A DNA stretch of 64,000 nucleotides from Gongronella butleri (taxonomy: Eukaryota > Mucoromycota > Mucoromycetes > Mucorales > Cunninghamellaceae): the NCBI GenBank assembly GCA_025201375.1, contig JAIWZP010000036.1, forward strand, positions 124,001 through 188,000, written 5' to 3'. The translations under genes were made by a program, and so were the position numbers. Positions within the stretch are counted from its first letter, which is position 1; each line of letters opens with the position of its first letter. Below, one piece after another: positions 33,801 through 44,812 of this stretch. The notes under the pieces are model-generated. The model was not told where the DNA came from. It searched no databases and was given only the letters and a program-made list of their open reading frames with translations.

Positions 33801-34176
33801 CACGCGCGCCGCAAACAGCCACCCAATCACGCCCTTCCCCATCCTCCACCGCGTCCAACACACGTCGCCCTCGTCCTCCCCCATCGCCTCGTCACCGGCT
33901 TCAGCCTCATCCGCCTCCAATGCCTCGTCCTCCATCTTATTGTCCGGCGAAAACCTTACACGCGACCTCTTTGTCTGGCTCGGCGACGTCCCCGCACCCG
34001 CCACAGAGTACAAATCACGCGAAGCAATCGCATGCTCCGTGCCAGATACCAATTCCTTGCGCGACAGCCCATTAGCCATCCAAGACGACGAAAATCCAAC
34101 ACAAATGAAGCTGCCCATTCTGCTCGTCCGCGGCGACGGCATCGTCTATCGCACTGGCTTGCATTATACCTTTTAA
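30473..34176 (+). CDS. CSL (CBF1/Su(H)/LAG-1) family transcription factor
   Basis: Exons 30473..31914, 32091..32536, 32627..34176 (1,145 aa). CSL proteins bind GTG(G/A)GAA-type sites; in animals they are the Notch effector, and fungi have Notch-independent CSLs (Cbf11/Cbf12 in fission yeast). The N-terminal ~420 residues are disordered with long Gln and Asn runs. The Rel-like N domain follows: TILTSKVAQKSYGTEKRFLC continuing into PPP, the DNA-contact loop. The beta-trefoil region has LPSKGIKVISKPSKKRQS and LFNRIRSQTVSTKYL. The C domain includes AVWTIVGTDVIKYTFWVPP. Insertions rich in Ser/Ala/His (about residues 780-960) enlarge the protein well beyond animal CSL (about 500 aa), as is known for fungal members. 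DNA-contacting motifs look intact, so it is probably functional. Confidence 0.95.
30807..30896 (+). repeat. CAG/CAA microsatellite coding poly-Gln
   Basis: In-frame mixed CAG/CAA repeats in CSL exon 1, encoding two Gln runs split by Leu-Gln-Gln-Leu. Further CAA/CAG patches at 30987-31130. Confidence 0.9.
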
Positions 34177-34819
34177 AAAAGCAAGCTGACTCCAAAAAAA
34201 AACCTTTTGGCACTGCCCTTGTCCGCAATTTGTACATTGTCTTTTTTTTCTCTCCCTCTCTCTCGCCATTTTTCTTTTGTAATTTTTCTTCTATGTCGCC
34301 CCCCCCAACCCATCCCTTTTGTCCACACCTTCTTTGCCTCTTTCTCACTCAAAAATTCCAACTTACACTATCCGCTTCCCCCCCTTCCTGATCCAATATG
34401 CCCCTCTGTTTCCCCATCTTCTACCATGCTGATCCTCTTTTTTTTCACACTTTTGCTATGCTTTTCCTTTTTTTGTTTCAATTAAAAAAGAATCGTCTCA
34501 TATCAAAAAAACGTAGTCTGCCCCATGCCCCATGAACCGTGGCTCCAGCGTGGCATTGATACAACCTTGCCTTGAAAACAACGATTTTCGAATCATGACC
34601 TTCTCTACCGTTAGAACAAACGCGATGCGTCAAACGCGCATCATGATGAGCAGTGCCGTTGGATGCATCGCGCAGGCATAAAATGGGACATGGGTTGTGG
34701 GTCATCGTCATCAAACTCGCAATGGAAAGCGTTGTTACCAGCGTTTTGATTACATCTCGGCAGGTTATATAGCTTTTGAAGCATCCAATGCGGTCAGCAT
34801 GTCATTCCAACGCTTCTCA

Positions 34820-35520
34820 TTCGAATGAGCCCAAACGCGAGGTGCTGCGGTCACTGGGTGACGCGCAATAACCACGGAATTTTCAAGGGGTGCAGTCGAC
34901 CATCAGAAAATCGAAACATAAAAGTCCTCAGATCACCACGCCATTCAACCACATGGTGCTTGTCATCCCAAGAACCGACAAAAATGCAATCAAAATTGGC
35001 GGTGCGTCGGCTGGTTGTCGCGTAAAATGGAATTTGCCTCTTTTTTTCGCCTCAAGGAAAAAATCGCCAAAAATGGGTCCAGGATCACAAAACACAGACC
35101 ATCCGAAAGAGCATGGGCTGCTGCGTACCTGGCTATCAATGACTATTGCAAAAAGCGCGTTCCAGGCGGAATGGATGTGAGCAGTCTGTTTGCGGGGAAA
35201 CTTTGACGCGTGAAAAAGCGCGTCAAACGTCGCGTTGCACGCGTCTGTTCTTTAACAATTCCATGCGCCTGGTATCCCTCTTGCCAGTGAACGCGTCGGC
35301 GGAGTTCGACGAACGCGTTTTTTCCCGTGCACTTCGGCTGCAAAGTTTTATACAAAATCACGAAATGCTCGTCAACAGCAGATCAATGTCACTCTTTTTT
35401 TGACATTTTCGCGGTTTCTCCCTAGCGTGTCTTATGTGTGCAAGTTTGGCAGGAATTGGGAGACCCAGATTTTCAATTTTGGTTCTAGCGGCTCGCCACG
35501 ACGAAAATTGAATTTGCCTG
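34820..35520 (+). repeat. Repeat family R, copy 1
   Basis: Collinear with 37707-38425. Shared blocks: TTCGAATGAGCCC, AAGGGGTGCAGTCGA, CGCCATTCAACCACA, TCGCGTAAAATGGA, CCGAAAGAGCATGG, GTTTGCGGGGAAACTTTGA and ATTTTCAATTT..GGCTCGCCACGACGAA. Confidence 0.85.
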
Positions 35521-35999
35521 ATTCGCTTTTGAGAGCTGAAAGCTGCGTGTCACAGTGGGTTCTATTGCGCTATGTTCCTTTAAAACGCGTTTCAGGATAT
35601 CACAGTGGTCTGCACGACCCTTTGTAATTGACATTTGACAAAATATCGTCAACTCAAAGGGGTTCTTTCGATGAAATTGTCCAATGAGCTTCAAATTTCG
35701 CCCAGAGGACGACTGAGGGATAAAACTAGCATAGACAAGATTTTCTCTACTATTGATTAGCATACTCTTGAATTATGTATAGGAAATCAAAGAAAATGAT
35801 AACCCTGCACATCTCGACAAACAGACTGATCGCCCTTTCCCCATTTTTTGTTTATTTATGAAAAGAAAAGCCATGAAATATCAAAGTCGTGGTCTTTGCC
35901 CGCGATCCAAGCTTGATTTTACCGCGAAAAACAAAAAAAAAAGCGCGTAAAATATTATTTTGGCTGTGTTTTAATTACCAAAGCACGAATCTCGAGATT

Positions 36000-37620
36000 T
36001 CTCAAGACTGAGTGATCCGATTTGCAAAAAAATTTAAAATTATTGAAGCCTGGAACCTACAATTTGCTGGTATAAATTTAGAGCCATGTGGTCAGTATCA
36101 TCGGGAGTAACGCGTAAAATATTATTTTGGCTCTGATTTTCGCTAGCAAACTCGAATCTTGAGATTTCTCGGGAGTGAACGATCCGATTCACGAAAGAAA
36201 TTAACACCGTTGGAGAATTAGGTCTACCATATACTGGTCCAAATTTGGGACCAGATGAGCAAGTTTCTGAGGTAATGCTAGTTTCATAGGCGTATAGGGG
36301 GTAAATTCACCATCATTTGGTCTCGTACTGCGGCAACGGCTGAGCGCCCCGACACATGAGACACCTCAAATGAATTGGTGGCCAATCGCGGTAAAAGCGC
36401 TTGTGGTTTGAGGACATCGCGTCGGTTTCTCGGCGAGTTAGCCTTCAAGGGTTCGTTTTGACCCTGATTTAGCACTGAACTTATGAAAAATGCATTTTCT
36501 CAGGAATGATTAATCCAAACTCTGGAAAATCTTGAAATCCTTGACGTTTCGAGTATCCAGTGGTCTAAATTTGGAGCCACACGGTCAGCATCATCGGGAG
36601 AAACGCGTAAAATACTGTTTGACGCCGGGTTTTCACTAGCAAACACGAATCTCGAGGTTTCTCGGAACAGGATGATCCGATTCGCGAAAAAACTTAACAC
36701 CGTTGGAGAATTAGGTCTACCATATACTGGTCCAAATTTGGGACCAGAGTAGCAAGTTTCTGAGGTAGCGCCAGTTTCATAGGCGTAAAGGGGGCAAAAT
36801 CATTACCATTTGGTCTCGTACTGCGGTAACGACTGAGCGCCCCGACACGTGAGAGGTGAGAGGCCTCAAATGAATTAGCGGGCACACGCGGTAAAAGCGC
36901 TTGTGGTTTGAGGAAATCGCGTCGGTTTCTCGGCGAGTTAGCCTTCAGGGGTTCGTTGTGACCCTAGCTTGGCCCTGAATTTATGCAAAATGCATTTTCT
37001 CAAGACTGAGTGATCCGATTTGCGAAAAAATTTAAAATAATTGGAGCCTAGAATCTATCATTCGCTGGTATAAATTTAGAGCCATGTGGTCAGTATCATC
37101 GGGAGTAACGCGTAAAATATAATTTTGGCTCTGATTTTCGCTAGCAAACTCGAATATTGAGATTTCTCGGGAGTGAGCGATCCGATTCACGAAAGAAATT
37201 AACACCATTGGAGAATTAGGTCTACCATATACTGGTCCAAATTTGGGACCATATGAGCAAGTTTCTGAGGTAGTGCTAGTTTCATAGGCGTAAAGTGGGT
37301 AAACTCACCATCATTTGGTCTCGTACTGCGGCAACGGCTGAGCGCCCCGACGCATGAGACACCTCAATTGAAACAGCATCCAAACGCGATAAAAGCGCTT
37401 GTGGTTTGAGGACATCGCGTGGAATTTTCGGCGAGTTAGCCTTTAGAGATCATTTTGATTCTTTTTAGGCCCTGAAATTATGAAAAGTGCATTTTCTCTG
37501 GACTGAGTGATTCAATCTTTGGAAAAACTTGAAATCCTTGAAGTTTCGGGTCGAGTATCCAGTGGTCTAAATTTGGCGCCATACTGTCTGCCTCATCGGG
37601 AGAAAATCGCAATTACAACA
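36000..37620 (+). repeat. Tandem array, ~0.5-kb units in ~1.0-kb pairs
   Basis: Anchor TCAG(T/C)ATCATCGGGAG or its variant occurs at about 36091, 36584, 37089 and 37586 (spacings 493, 505, 497). Units 1 and 3 resemble each other most (GTGGTCAGTATCATCGGGAG, then TAACGCG), and units 2 and 4 share CCAGTGGTCTAAATTTGG. The array is therefore two ~1,000-base dimers. Other shared words: GGTCTACCATATACTGGTCC, TTTGGTCTCGTACTGCGG, AAAAGCGCTTGTGGTTTGAG. Confidence 0.88.
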
Positions 37621-37706
37621 GTTCAAGGTCAAAAAAATCGTTTGTCGAAGTAACAGCGTAACCTTCAATCCCTCCATTACTTTGCACAAAGAATGGCATA
37701 TTGGGT

Positions 37707-38425
37707 CTTTCGAATGAGCCCGTCCACGCAACGCTGTGGCCACTGAATCGCGAGCAAAACTGCCATTTTCGAAAACCGTAGATTTTCCAAGGGGTGCAGT
37801 CGAGGAGCTGAAAACGACGAAATTTAGGTCCTCAGAACGCCGCGCCATTCAACCACACGGGTGTACACCTTCTAATAGCTGACAGAAATACAATAAAAAA
37901 AGGCGGTGCATCGGCTGGGTGTCGCGTAAAATGGAGTTTGCCTTGTTTTATCGCCTCAAGGGAAAAATCGTCAAAAATGGGTCCTGGGCCGCGAAACACC
38001 GATCATCCGAAAGAGCATGGTCTGTCGCGTACGTGGCTATCGATGATCGTTGCGAAAAGCGAGTACCACGCGAAATTAATACGAGCAGACAGTTTGCGGG
38101 GAAACTTTGACACGTGAGAACGCGCTCTACCGACATGCAACGCGTTCGCTGACAGCATCCTAGTTATGCACCAGGAGGTTGACGTTATGATGGACGCGTC
38201 TGCGCGGCGCCAGAGCGCGTTTTGGATGAGCAATGAGCCTGCAAAATTTTATCGAAAAACGCGCAATGCTTGTTACCGAGAAGATCGACCTCCCTCTTTC
38301 TTGGCCTTTTCAGTGGTTTTGCCTCTCTGTGAATTTATGGTGCAAGTTTGGTGCGATTCCGGGGACCTCGATTTTCAATTTCGCGATCGGTGGGTCGCCA
38401 CGACGAAGTTTTGATTTGCGCGTTC
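37707..38425 (+). repeat. Repeat family R, copy 2
   Basis: Same orientation and block order as copy 1, 2.9 kb downstream. Together the copies flank the tandem array. Roughly 70% identical by eye. Confidence 0.85.
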
Positions 38426-40883
38426 CACGCCAAAAGTGCTTGGGGACAGCCGTACTTTGATGTCCCACTCGGTAAGTTCAGGCTGCGCGTTCACGTTGTG
38501 ACGTGTCTGCGAGCGCTGCGGTGCCAGTCGCTATTGAAAGTAAGCAAAATCAGCAAAATGCAACTATTTTACGAGCCCACGGGCATTTTCGACGCGTCAA
38601 ACGCGGTCCGTTGTGACCGATGGCGTCCATGACGCGTCGCGAACCTCGTTCGGCACGCTTGCGCCGAGATGCAGGAGTGGAAAAAGGGGACAAAGGCTAC
38701 AAGCTTGATTTTTCTTCCATTGCTATGGCCTTCACGACAGGTAAACTTGTTTCTCGACGTCCGTCGATATCATCGTGGCGTTCGGAACCATGATTTAGCC
38801 ACACGGGGGCTGTGCCCGAGGATCAGGAAGAGAAACTCGATGGCTTTTTGTTCTGTTTTGGCAACCCAATGCCTTGTCAACAAAGTGAGATTTCTGATAG
38901 GTGCGCAGGGCAACGATGAGGGGAAGAATGGCAGATGATCTCTGGCCAGTGGCATGGTGGATTACGCCATTAGCGCCAACCAAGCTCACGGATCCCCCCC
39001 TTTTTTTTTTTTTGAAAATCTCATCAACATCATGCCGTCCCCCTCTCCGCGCCGCTCCCCTGGCGCTGCTGTCGATCCGTGGCTCATCCAAGCGTCACGA
39101 CCGAACTGTGGGCTTCCATGCGTTTCAAAATAGTATAAATGGGCCAATTGGCGTGCCGCCCGAGCCAAAAAAAAACAAAAAACAAAAAAAAAGTGGGGTT
39201 TTTGCTGTACGACGTTTCTGCCCAATCGTCCTGACCTCAGACAGGTGCGCGCTGTTGCCCTTTTTTTGTCTTCCTTGGGGGGGACGAGGCGGATGTAGCC
39301 TTATTTTGCATGATTTGTGGCCAGTTTAAATCCTTCATTCCATGGATCATGGCCATTGGATCCACCCTTTTTTGCTGTGTCACCCCAGTCGTAAAGCTTT
39401 GCAATTTGAGGAAATCGGCTTGGTTGATCAACCCAACTTTTTTTTTTTTTTACTTCGTTTGATACGGGGCCTGCGCGGCCCATGGGCTCAAAATAGAGCG
39501 GTCGACATCACTTTTACGACTTTTTTCATGGGCATGGGCCGTGGTCTTGCCCCCCCTTTTTTTTTGCCCCATTGCGGACGACGGGGTAAACGACGAGCGC
39601 GCGATCCGTCCATTGGAATCTTTTTGTACCCATTGAATTTCTTTTTTGTACCATGGAGCGCAGCGATGCGACCCGAAAAAAAAAGTCGCCGTCAGGCCAA
39701 GCCAAAAATAGGCATAGCATGAGGATTTTGTTGCTCCAGGTCTCTGGGCGGCGCGCAGCTTCGCGCGGCGCGCACGCTTGATTTTTTTTAAAGTTCATAC
39801 CTTTTTTTCTTTTTTTCTTTGAAATTGCACCTCTCATTGATTGCGGAGGGGGTGCAGACACAACATACACACATTTGTCCACCTGGTGCGCGCGCATCTA
39901 ACATTCATCTTGCAGACCTTGCGGGTTGCACGAAATGGGTTGTGCATTCTTTGCTTCAACAATCATAAAAACCGATCTTGGCAGGATAGACGAGGCTGAT
40001 CAAGTTGCCTTGCTGCATTGTGTACGCCGACTCCCCTCCCCCCTCCTTGCACTTTGCACGACGTACCCATTTCACACACACACACATACACAAAATACAA
40101 AACATGCACCTGCAAACACACACACATATCAAACACGTAAAAAGCGCGTGCCTCGGCCGAAATCGACGATGACGTGAGGAATTGGCCCGATAGAGAACAA
40201 CTGATCAGAAAAAAAAGGAGAACTTTTCCATGGGGTCGGGGTGGGTGGAGAATGAGATGGGGGGAGAGGAGGGAGGGGGGAACACAGTGCTTTTTTGATT
40301 TGATTGAGAAATAATTCCAAACGACTCACGTTGGTTGAACAGAATGAAAATACAAAGAGAGTTGTGCGCGCGCCCAACCCTAATTTCAGTCTTGACGGCG
40401 GGTTTTTGCCTTTTTGCTCGTGCCTTTTTTAAGACCTTGCGCTCCGCCTCTTTGTTGTTTTAGCTTGCAGCACAAAAAGTAAAAAAGATACGTGCAACAA
40501 CCCCTGGCTCTTTCTTGTGGAGCGCGCAGGGGAGAAGTGGCAGCAACAAGTGGGTAAAAAGAAGAAAGTTAAAAAGCGCGCGCGCGGCGCACCAAATTGC
40601 ACGATTGGTGGGAGTCGCGGTGCGTTGACATCTCGTTTTAGATGGAGGACGGCTGCTGAAGCACATTGTGCTCTGAGGCCCATGTTTTACGTTTTGCCGT
40701 GAAACGCATGTTTTTAGAAAAAACAGGGGGGATGGGTATGCGCGACGCGCTCGGTACACAATGTAGCGCGCGCTACCATGATGCACAAAGAGTATAGTCG
40801 CCGAACAACAAAGAATGCAAATGACATGACGCTCATTTCATTGGAAAAGGGCGCATTTTTCGCAAATGTTTTTTTTTTCCTTG

Positions 40884-40911
40884 GTGTGTGTGTGTGTGTG
40901 TGTGTGTGTGA
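40884..40911. repeat. GT microsatellite
   Basis: About 14 GT units, with a CA-rich stretch 0.8 kb to the left (40074-40130). Confidence 0.9.
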
Positions 40912-41448
40912 TATGTGTGTACGCGTCTCATGACCAACGACCTCCTCGGTCAGAAAGGCATGCCATGAGGCAAAGAAAAAAAAAAGAGAGCAAACATTTT
41001 CTACATAACATTCTTCAGTGGGGGGGGGAAGAGGGATGAAAGGATGAAATGGATCATGATCCGCGTTTTTTTTCTTTGCTGGCCAAGGGTGGCATGTTGG
41101 ATGGCCAAAGATGCCCAATGATGAAAAAACGTCATTGCGTTTCTTTTTGACGCGTGCAAGAAAAATATTAACGAAGGGGTGTGACAAAGGTGACTTTTTT
41201 TTTATTGTTTACATTTTGGAGAAACAGTAAATTTATGCAAAGAGGGAGGGGGAGGGGGGGCTAGTTTTTTTTTTTTTTTTCTGGGCAGGGGAAGGAAAAG
41301 GGGGGAGGGGGGGATATTTTCAGGAAAAAAAAGAAATAAAACGTATAGATGAGGGGATGCGGGGGAGAGAAAGAGAGAGAGGAAAAGAGGAATTGAATAG
41401 ATAGAAATGCAAAAAGAACAAGGGAGAAAAAAGAGAGGATTTCGGCGT

Positions 41449-43970
41449 TTATGAGGGTTGTTGGCGTGGTGTGAGGGAGGTGTGTTCTTCAGGCAGCTGT
41501 TTGACGTCGTCATCGCAATGGAAATCGTCATCAAAGTTGGCGAATTGGAACCAATCTGCGGGTGGGACGTCCTGGGTGGACAATTCGGACGAAGGGACGT
41601 CCATCATGTAGTGCAAGTCGTCATCGAGGGCACTCGTGAGGCCGGTGGCGTCCGAGTAGAGCAACGATGGCATGTCTGCTCCTGTTGTGGACGACATGGG
41701 CCATGGATGGGCGTGGTCCCAGATCAATGGCTGTGGTTGACCACGTTGTGCCGCCTGTTGAGGATGGAGGGGGGCCGCCGTGGTGTTTGAGGTGGTGGAT
41801 GCGGACGTGATGGAGGTCAATGTGGCATCGGGGTCCATGGTGGGTGCGAGCAGCAAGGTAGTGGCGTCGAGCGAAGAGGCATGGGCGTCTTGGGTGGTGG
41901 TGGCGGCGGCGGAGGACGTGGCGGCAGCAGCAGCCACGGCGGCCGTCAGATCATCGAGGGACGATGGCTCCATGCCGAGTGTTTCTGACAAGACAGCGAC
42001 ATTGGCGTCATTGGCGGCCGATTCGATGCATCGTGGGCAATGATACACGTCCTCAAGGGCGGCTTCATTGTTGGCATCGACGCAATCGAGATGCAACCAC
42101 AATTGGCACTTGTCACATTGCAGCATCATGCCTTCGTCATTGGTCGGTTGATCGCAAATGCATCGCACCGTGCTGGACGACGACGCCGACGACGCCGACG
42201 GCGTGCCCGGCACGGACGACGCGTGCTCGTCGTCTTTTTCTTGCTTTTTCGAGCTCGACGACGGCGACAATGGTGCCATGGTCGACGAATTGGACGCGTG
42301 TTTCGATGGCGACGTGGGCTTTTTCCCGTGTTTGCCTTGTGGGTCGGCCAAAACCGCGCCTGGACGCGTCGGGCACCGCGCAAGATGGTACGCGAGACCA
42401 TTGCGCGTCTTGTACGTCTTGTTGCATGGCTCGCAAGTAAAAATCTGGGTGCCTAAAAGAAAAAGAAAAAAAAAAGGTGAATTGGCTTGATCAAAAAAAA
42501 AAATAAAAATGAACAAATTTACCATCCTCCATTTGTTGTGGATTGGCCATGCCGGCAAGCTGGCGACCTTCGACCATGTCAATGGCGATGCCGCGCTTGG
42601 TGGTCTTTTTGCCTGATGGGGCATTGAGGTGTTGTGGTGGTAACAAGGGCGGATACGGCTGGTGTAGGTGACGCTTGCGCTTTGCATTGGCGGCAGCGGC
42701 ATGGTGTGCGGCCGCCTCCTTTTTGTAATATTGGCCCGGCAACGGAGGAGGGTACGAGACGGCGGGTTTGTGCAAACGTTGTTGCTCAATGGTGATTTTG
42801 AGGCGCAATTTGGCGCGTTGGCTCTCGATGCGGCGCTTTTGCTGATGGCGCTCCAGGTACGCGTGGCGATGTCTGTACAGGTGCTTTGCGTTGCCGACAA
42901 CGGTCAGGAACGAGTGCGAACGCTTGACGGGCAAATCAATCTGATGTTTTTCAAACGTGGGCCATGTCGAGTAATCAATGTCGTCATTGAGCAAGCGGCG
43001 TGCTCGTGCCATTTGGTTGCTGGTGCTGTTGCTGTTGCTGGAGCTGGCGCTGCCATTGGCACCATTCTGAGTGTTGCTATTCTTGGTCAGGGACGCGTGA
43101 TTGTCCTCCAATTGCGACAACAGGCGGTATTTTGCCTGAGAAAGACGCACTTTGAGCAGATCGGTGAGGTTCTTGATATTGTCCGAGCTAAAGTCGCCAA
43201 GAGTGGGCTCCGACGGCCACAGGTCGACGCATGTCTGATAGAGCGACGATGCAGGCGACGCCGACGCCTTTTGTTTTTGCGATTTTTCGTGGTTTGTTCT
43301 GAACATTTGCGGCAATGCCGGCTTGGCGGGCGAGCCACGCGGCGACATGGGTAACGACGGGTCGATGCGTCTGCTGAGCATCTTTAGCTGTTCGGGCGAC
43401 AGGCGCTGTGAGTGGTGTGAGGAAGAAAACGCGTGGCGTTGCGGCGATGGCGACGATTTGAGCGATTTGCCACCAGTGGTCGGGCGTGTGCGCGTGCAAT
43501 CGCCTGAATTTCCCGTGGCAAAGGTCTGTGAGACGAAGCGATGCGGCGAGGTGGTGGTTGGATGTGGCTGTGGTGGCGAAGACGACGACGACACGGGGGT
43601 CTTGACCGGTGTAAATGAGAGTGTGGGTGGACGGTTCTCCTTTTGGACTTCTTCTTCTTTCACCACGGTCTGGCCCGCAGGGCGTATCTGCTTAAACAGG
43701 CGTTGCGGGTCTTGGTCTACTGCCTCGTCATCTCTTGCGCGCTTGGACCCGTGCAAATGTGTCTGGTTGTCCAAACACCCTAGAGCAGGTCTGATAAACG
43801 CGGAAGGGGGAAAAGGGAAAAGAAAAAGGGCAAAACACAAGATGAAAAAAAAAGAGGTGAGCCCAAAAAAAAAAACCAAGATAAACGAAAAAAAAAAGGG
43901 AAGGCCTTGACGGCCGAAAGAGGGTAAAAACAAAAAAAAAACCACCTTACTTTAGCGCGTTCAAAGGCAT
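41449..43970 (-). CDS. C2H2 + PHD zinc-finger regulator
   Basis: Exons 43970..43951 (MPLNALK), 43790..42523, 42452..41449 (763 aa). A likely chromatin-associated regulator. Residues about 20-330 are mostly disordered with a Lys/Arg- and His-rich segment (NAKHLYRHRHAYLERHQQKRR). A C2H2 finger (FTCEPCNKTYKTRNGLAYHLARC) follows at about 430, then a linker and a PHD finger (about 510-560). The PHD pattern is C-x-C, C-x2-C, H-x2-C, C-x2-C: RCICDQP, LQCDKCQLWLHLDCVD, YHCPRC. The C-terminal 190 residues are Ala/Thr/Ser-rich and end in an acidic aromatic stretch (WFQFANFDDDFHCDDD) that looks like an activation domain. PHD fingers commonly read H3K4 methylation; the target is unknown. The frame crosses intron 42522..42453 cleanly. 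I do not recognise a named fungal orthologue. Confidence 0.8.
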
Positions 43971-44812
43971 AGAGGTGTTAAAAAGGGGCGGCAACAAGAG
44001 AAGCACAAGGGCAAGCAAAAAGAAAAAGCACGCAAGGTATCCAAAGAAAAAGAAAAAGAGAAAGAAAAAAAAAGCACCAAAAGCAAAACGCAACGAGCCA
44101 AAAAGAAAAAAAAGAGAGGGAAAGAAAAAGGAGAAAAATGTCTGGTGCCACCCAGCCCACTATTTGATTTATTTTTTGAGACACGCTTTTCCAGTCGTCA
44201 CAAAAAAAATTTGCCCAAAACCATCAAGATTTGGGTTGCCTTTTTTTTTTTTTTTTTTTCCCATTTGCATACCGTTTGCATTTAACAATGATTTGCCTCC
44301 CTTTTTTTTTTTTTATATGATCTCTTTGTTGCCATTGGCGTGTCTATGTGTATCATTATATGATGTGTCTCTGTGTGTGTGGCGCGCTCCCTCATTGTTT
44401 CTAGGAAAAATAATCAAAATTCATTAGGGTTGGTTCCAAAGCAAGGGCTGCTGGGGACGTGGGTGGAAATAAAAAGGTTTCAAAAGCGCTAATCAGAGCA
44501 AGAGTCGCCGCATGGGGAAGCTGGCGCTTGAGAAAATAAAAAAAAAACACGGCTTGACGGGTAAACGTGTCTGTTTGTAATGGAAAAAGGGGATAGGGGG
44601 GATGCGATTATGTCAAAAGTGGGGGAATCAAACCAAAAAGAGGGAATTGGGGGGAGGAGGGGGGAACGAGGGGAGGGCAAAGGAACCACGATCATGGATG
44701 CATGACTTTTTTTTCACGAGAATGACGCGACGGAGGGGGAGGGGGAATGGGAGGGAGCCATACATACGTTGCCATTGACACGCTTTGCTTTTTCAAAAAA
44801 AAAGGGGGGGAT
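43971..44812. other. Intergenic spacer
   Basis: 842 bases between the PHD gene start and the spectraplakin-like gene end (both minus). Purine-rich on the + strand with A- and G-runs; no gene recognised. Confidence 0.45.

Larger units (their letters stand above)
34177..41448. other. Gene-poor 7.3-kb region with repeat cluster
   Basis: Convergent 3' ends of CSL (plus) and the PHD gene (minus) border it. Repeats occupy about 34.8-38.5 kb. 38.5-41.2 kb is unique, with many T-runs and CA/GT microsatellites (40074-40110, 40884-40911). All frames there are short and none resembles a known protein. Confidence 0.65.

Noticed and set aside
35015..38110. Matching 63-codon frames in both R copies (35015-35206 and 37919-38110), 67% identical and without indels
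   Set aside because: By-eye codon comparison shows about 24 amino-acid-changing versus 5 silent differences, the starts are TTG/GTG, and no feature is recognisable. This fits non-coding repeat drift, not a conserved small protein.
34820..38425. LTR retrotransposon
   Set aside because: Only the outline (direct repeats around an interior) fits. No gag, protease, reverse transcriptase or integrase motifs were found in any frame.
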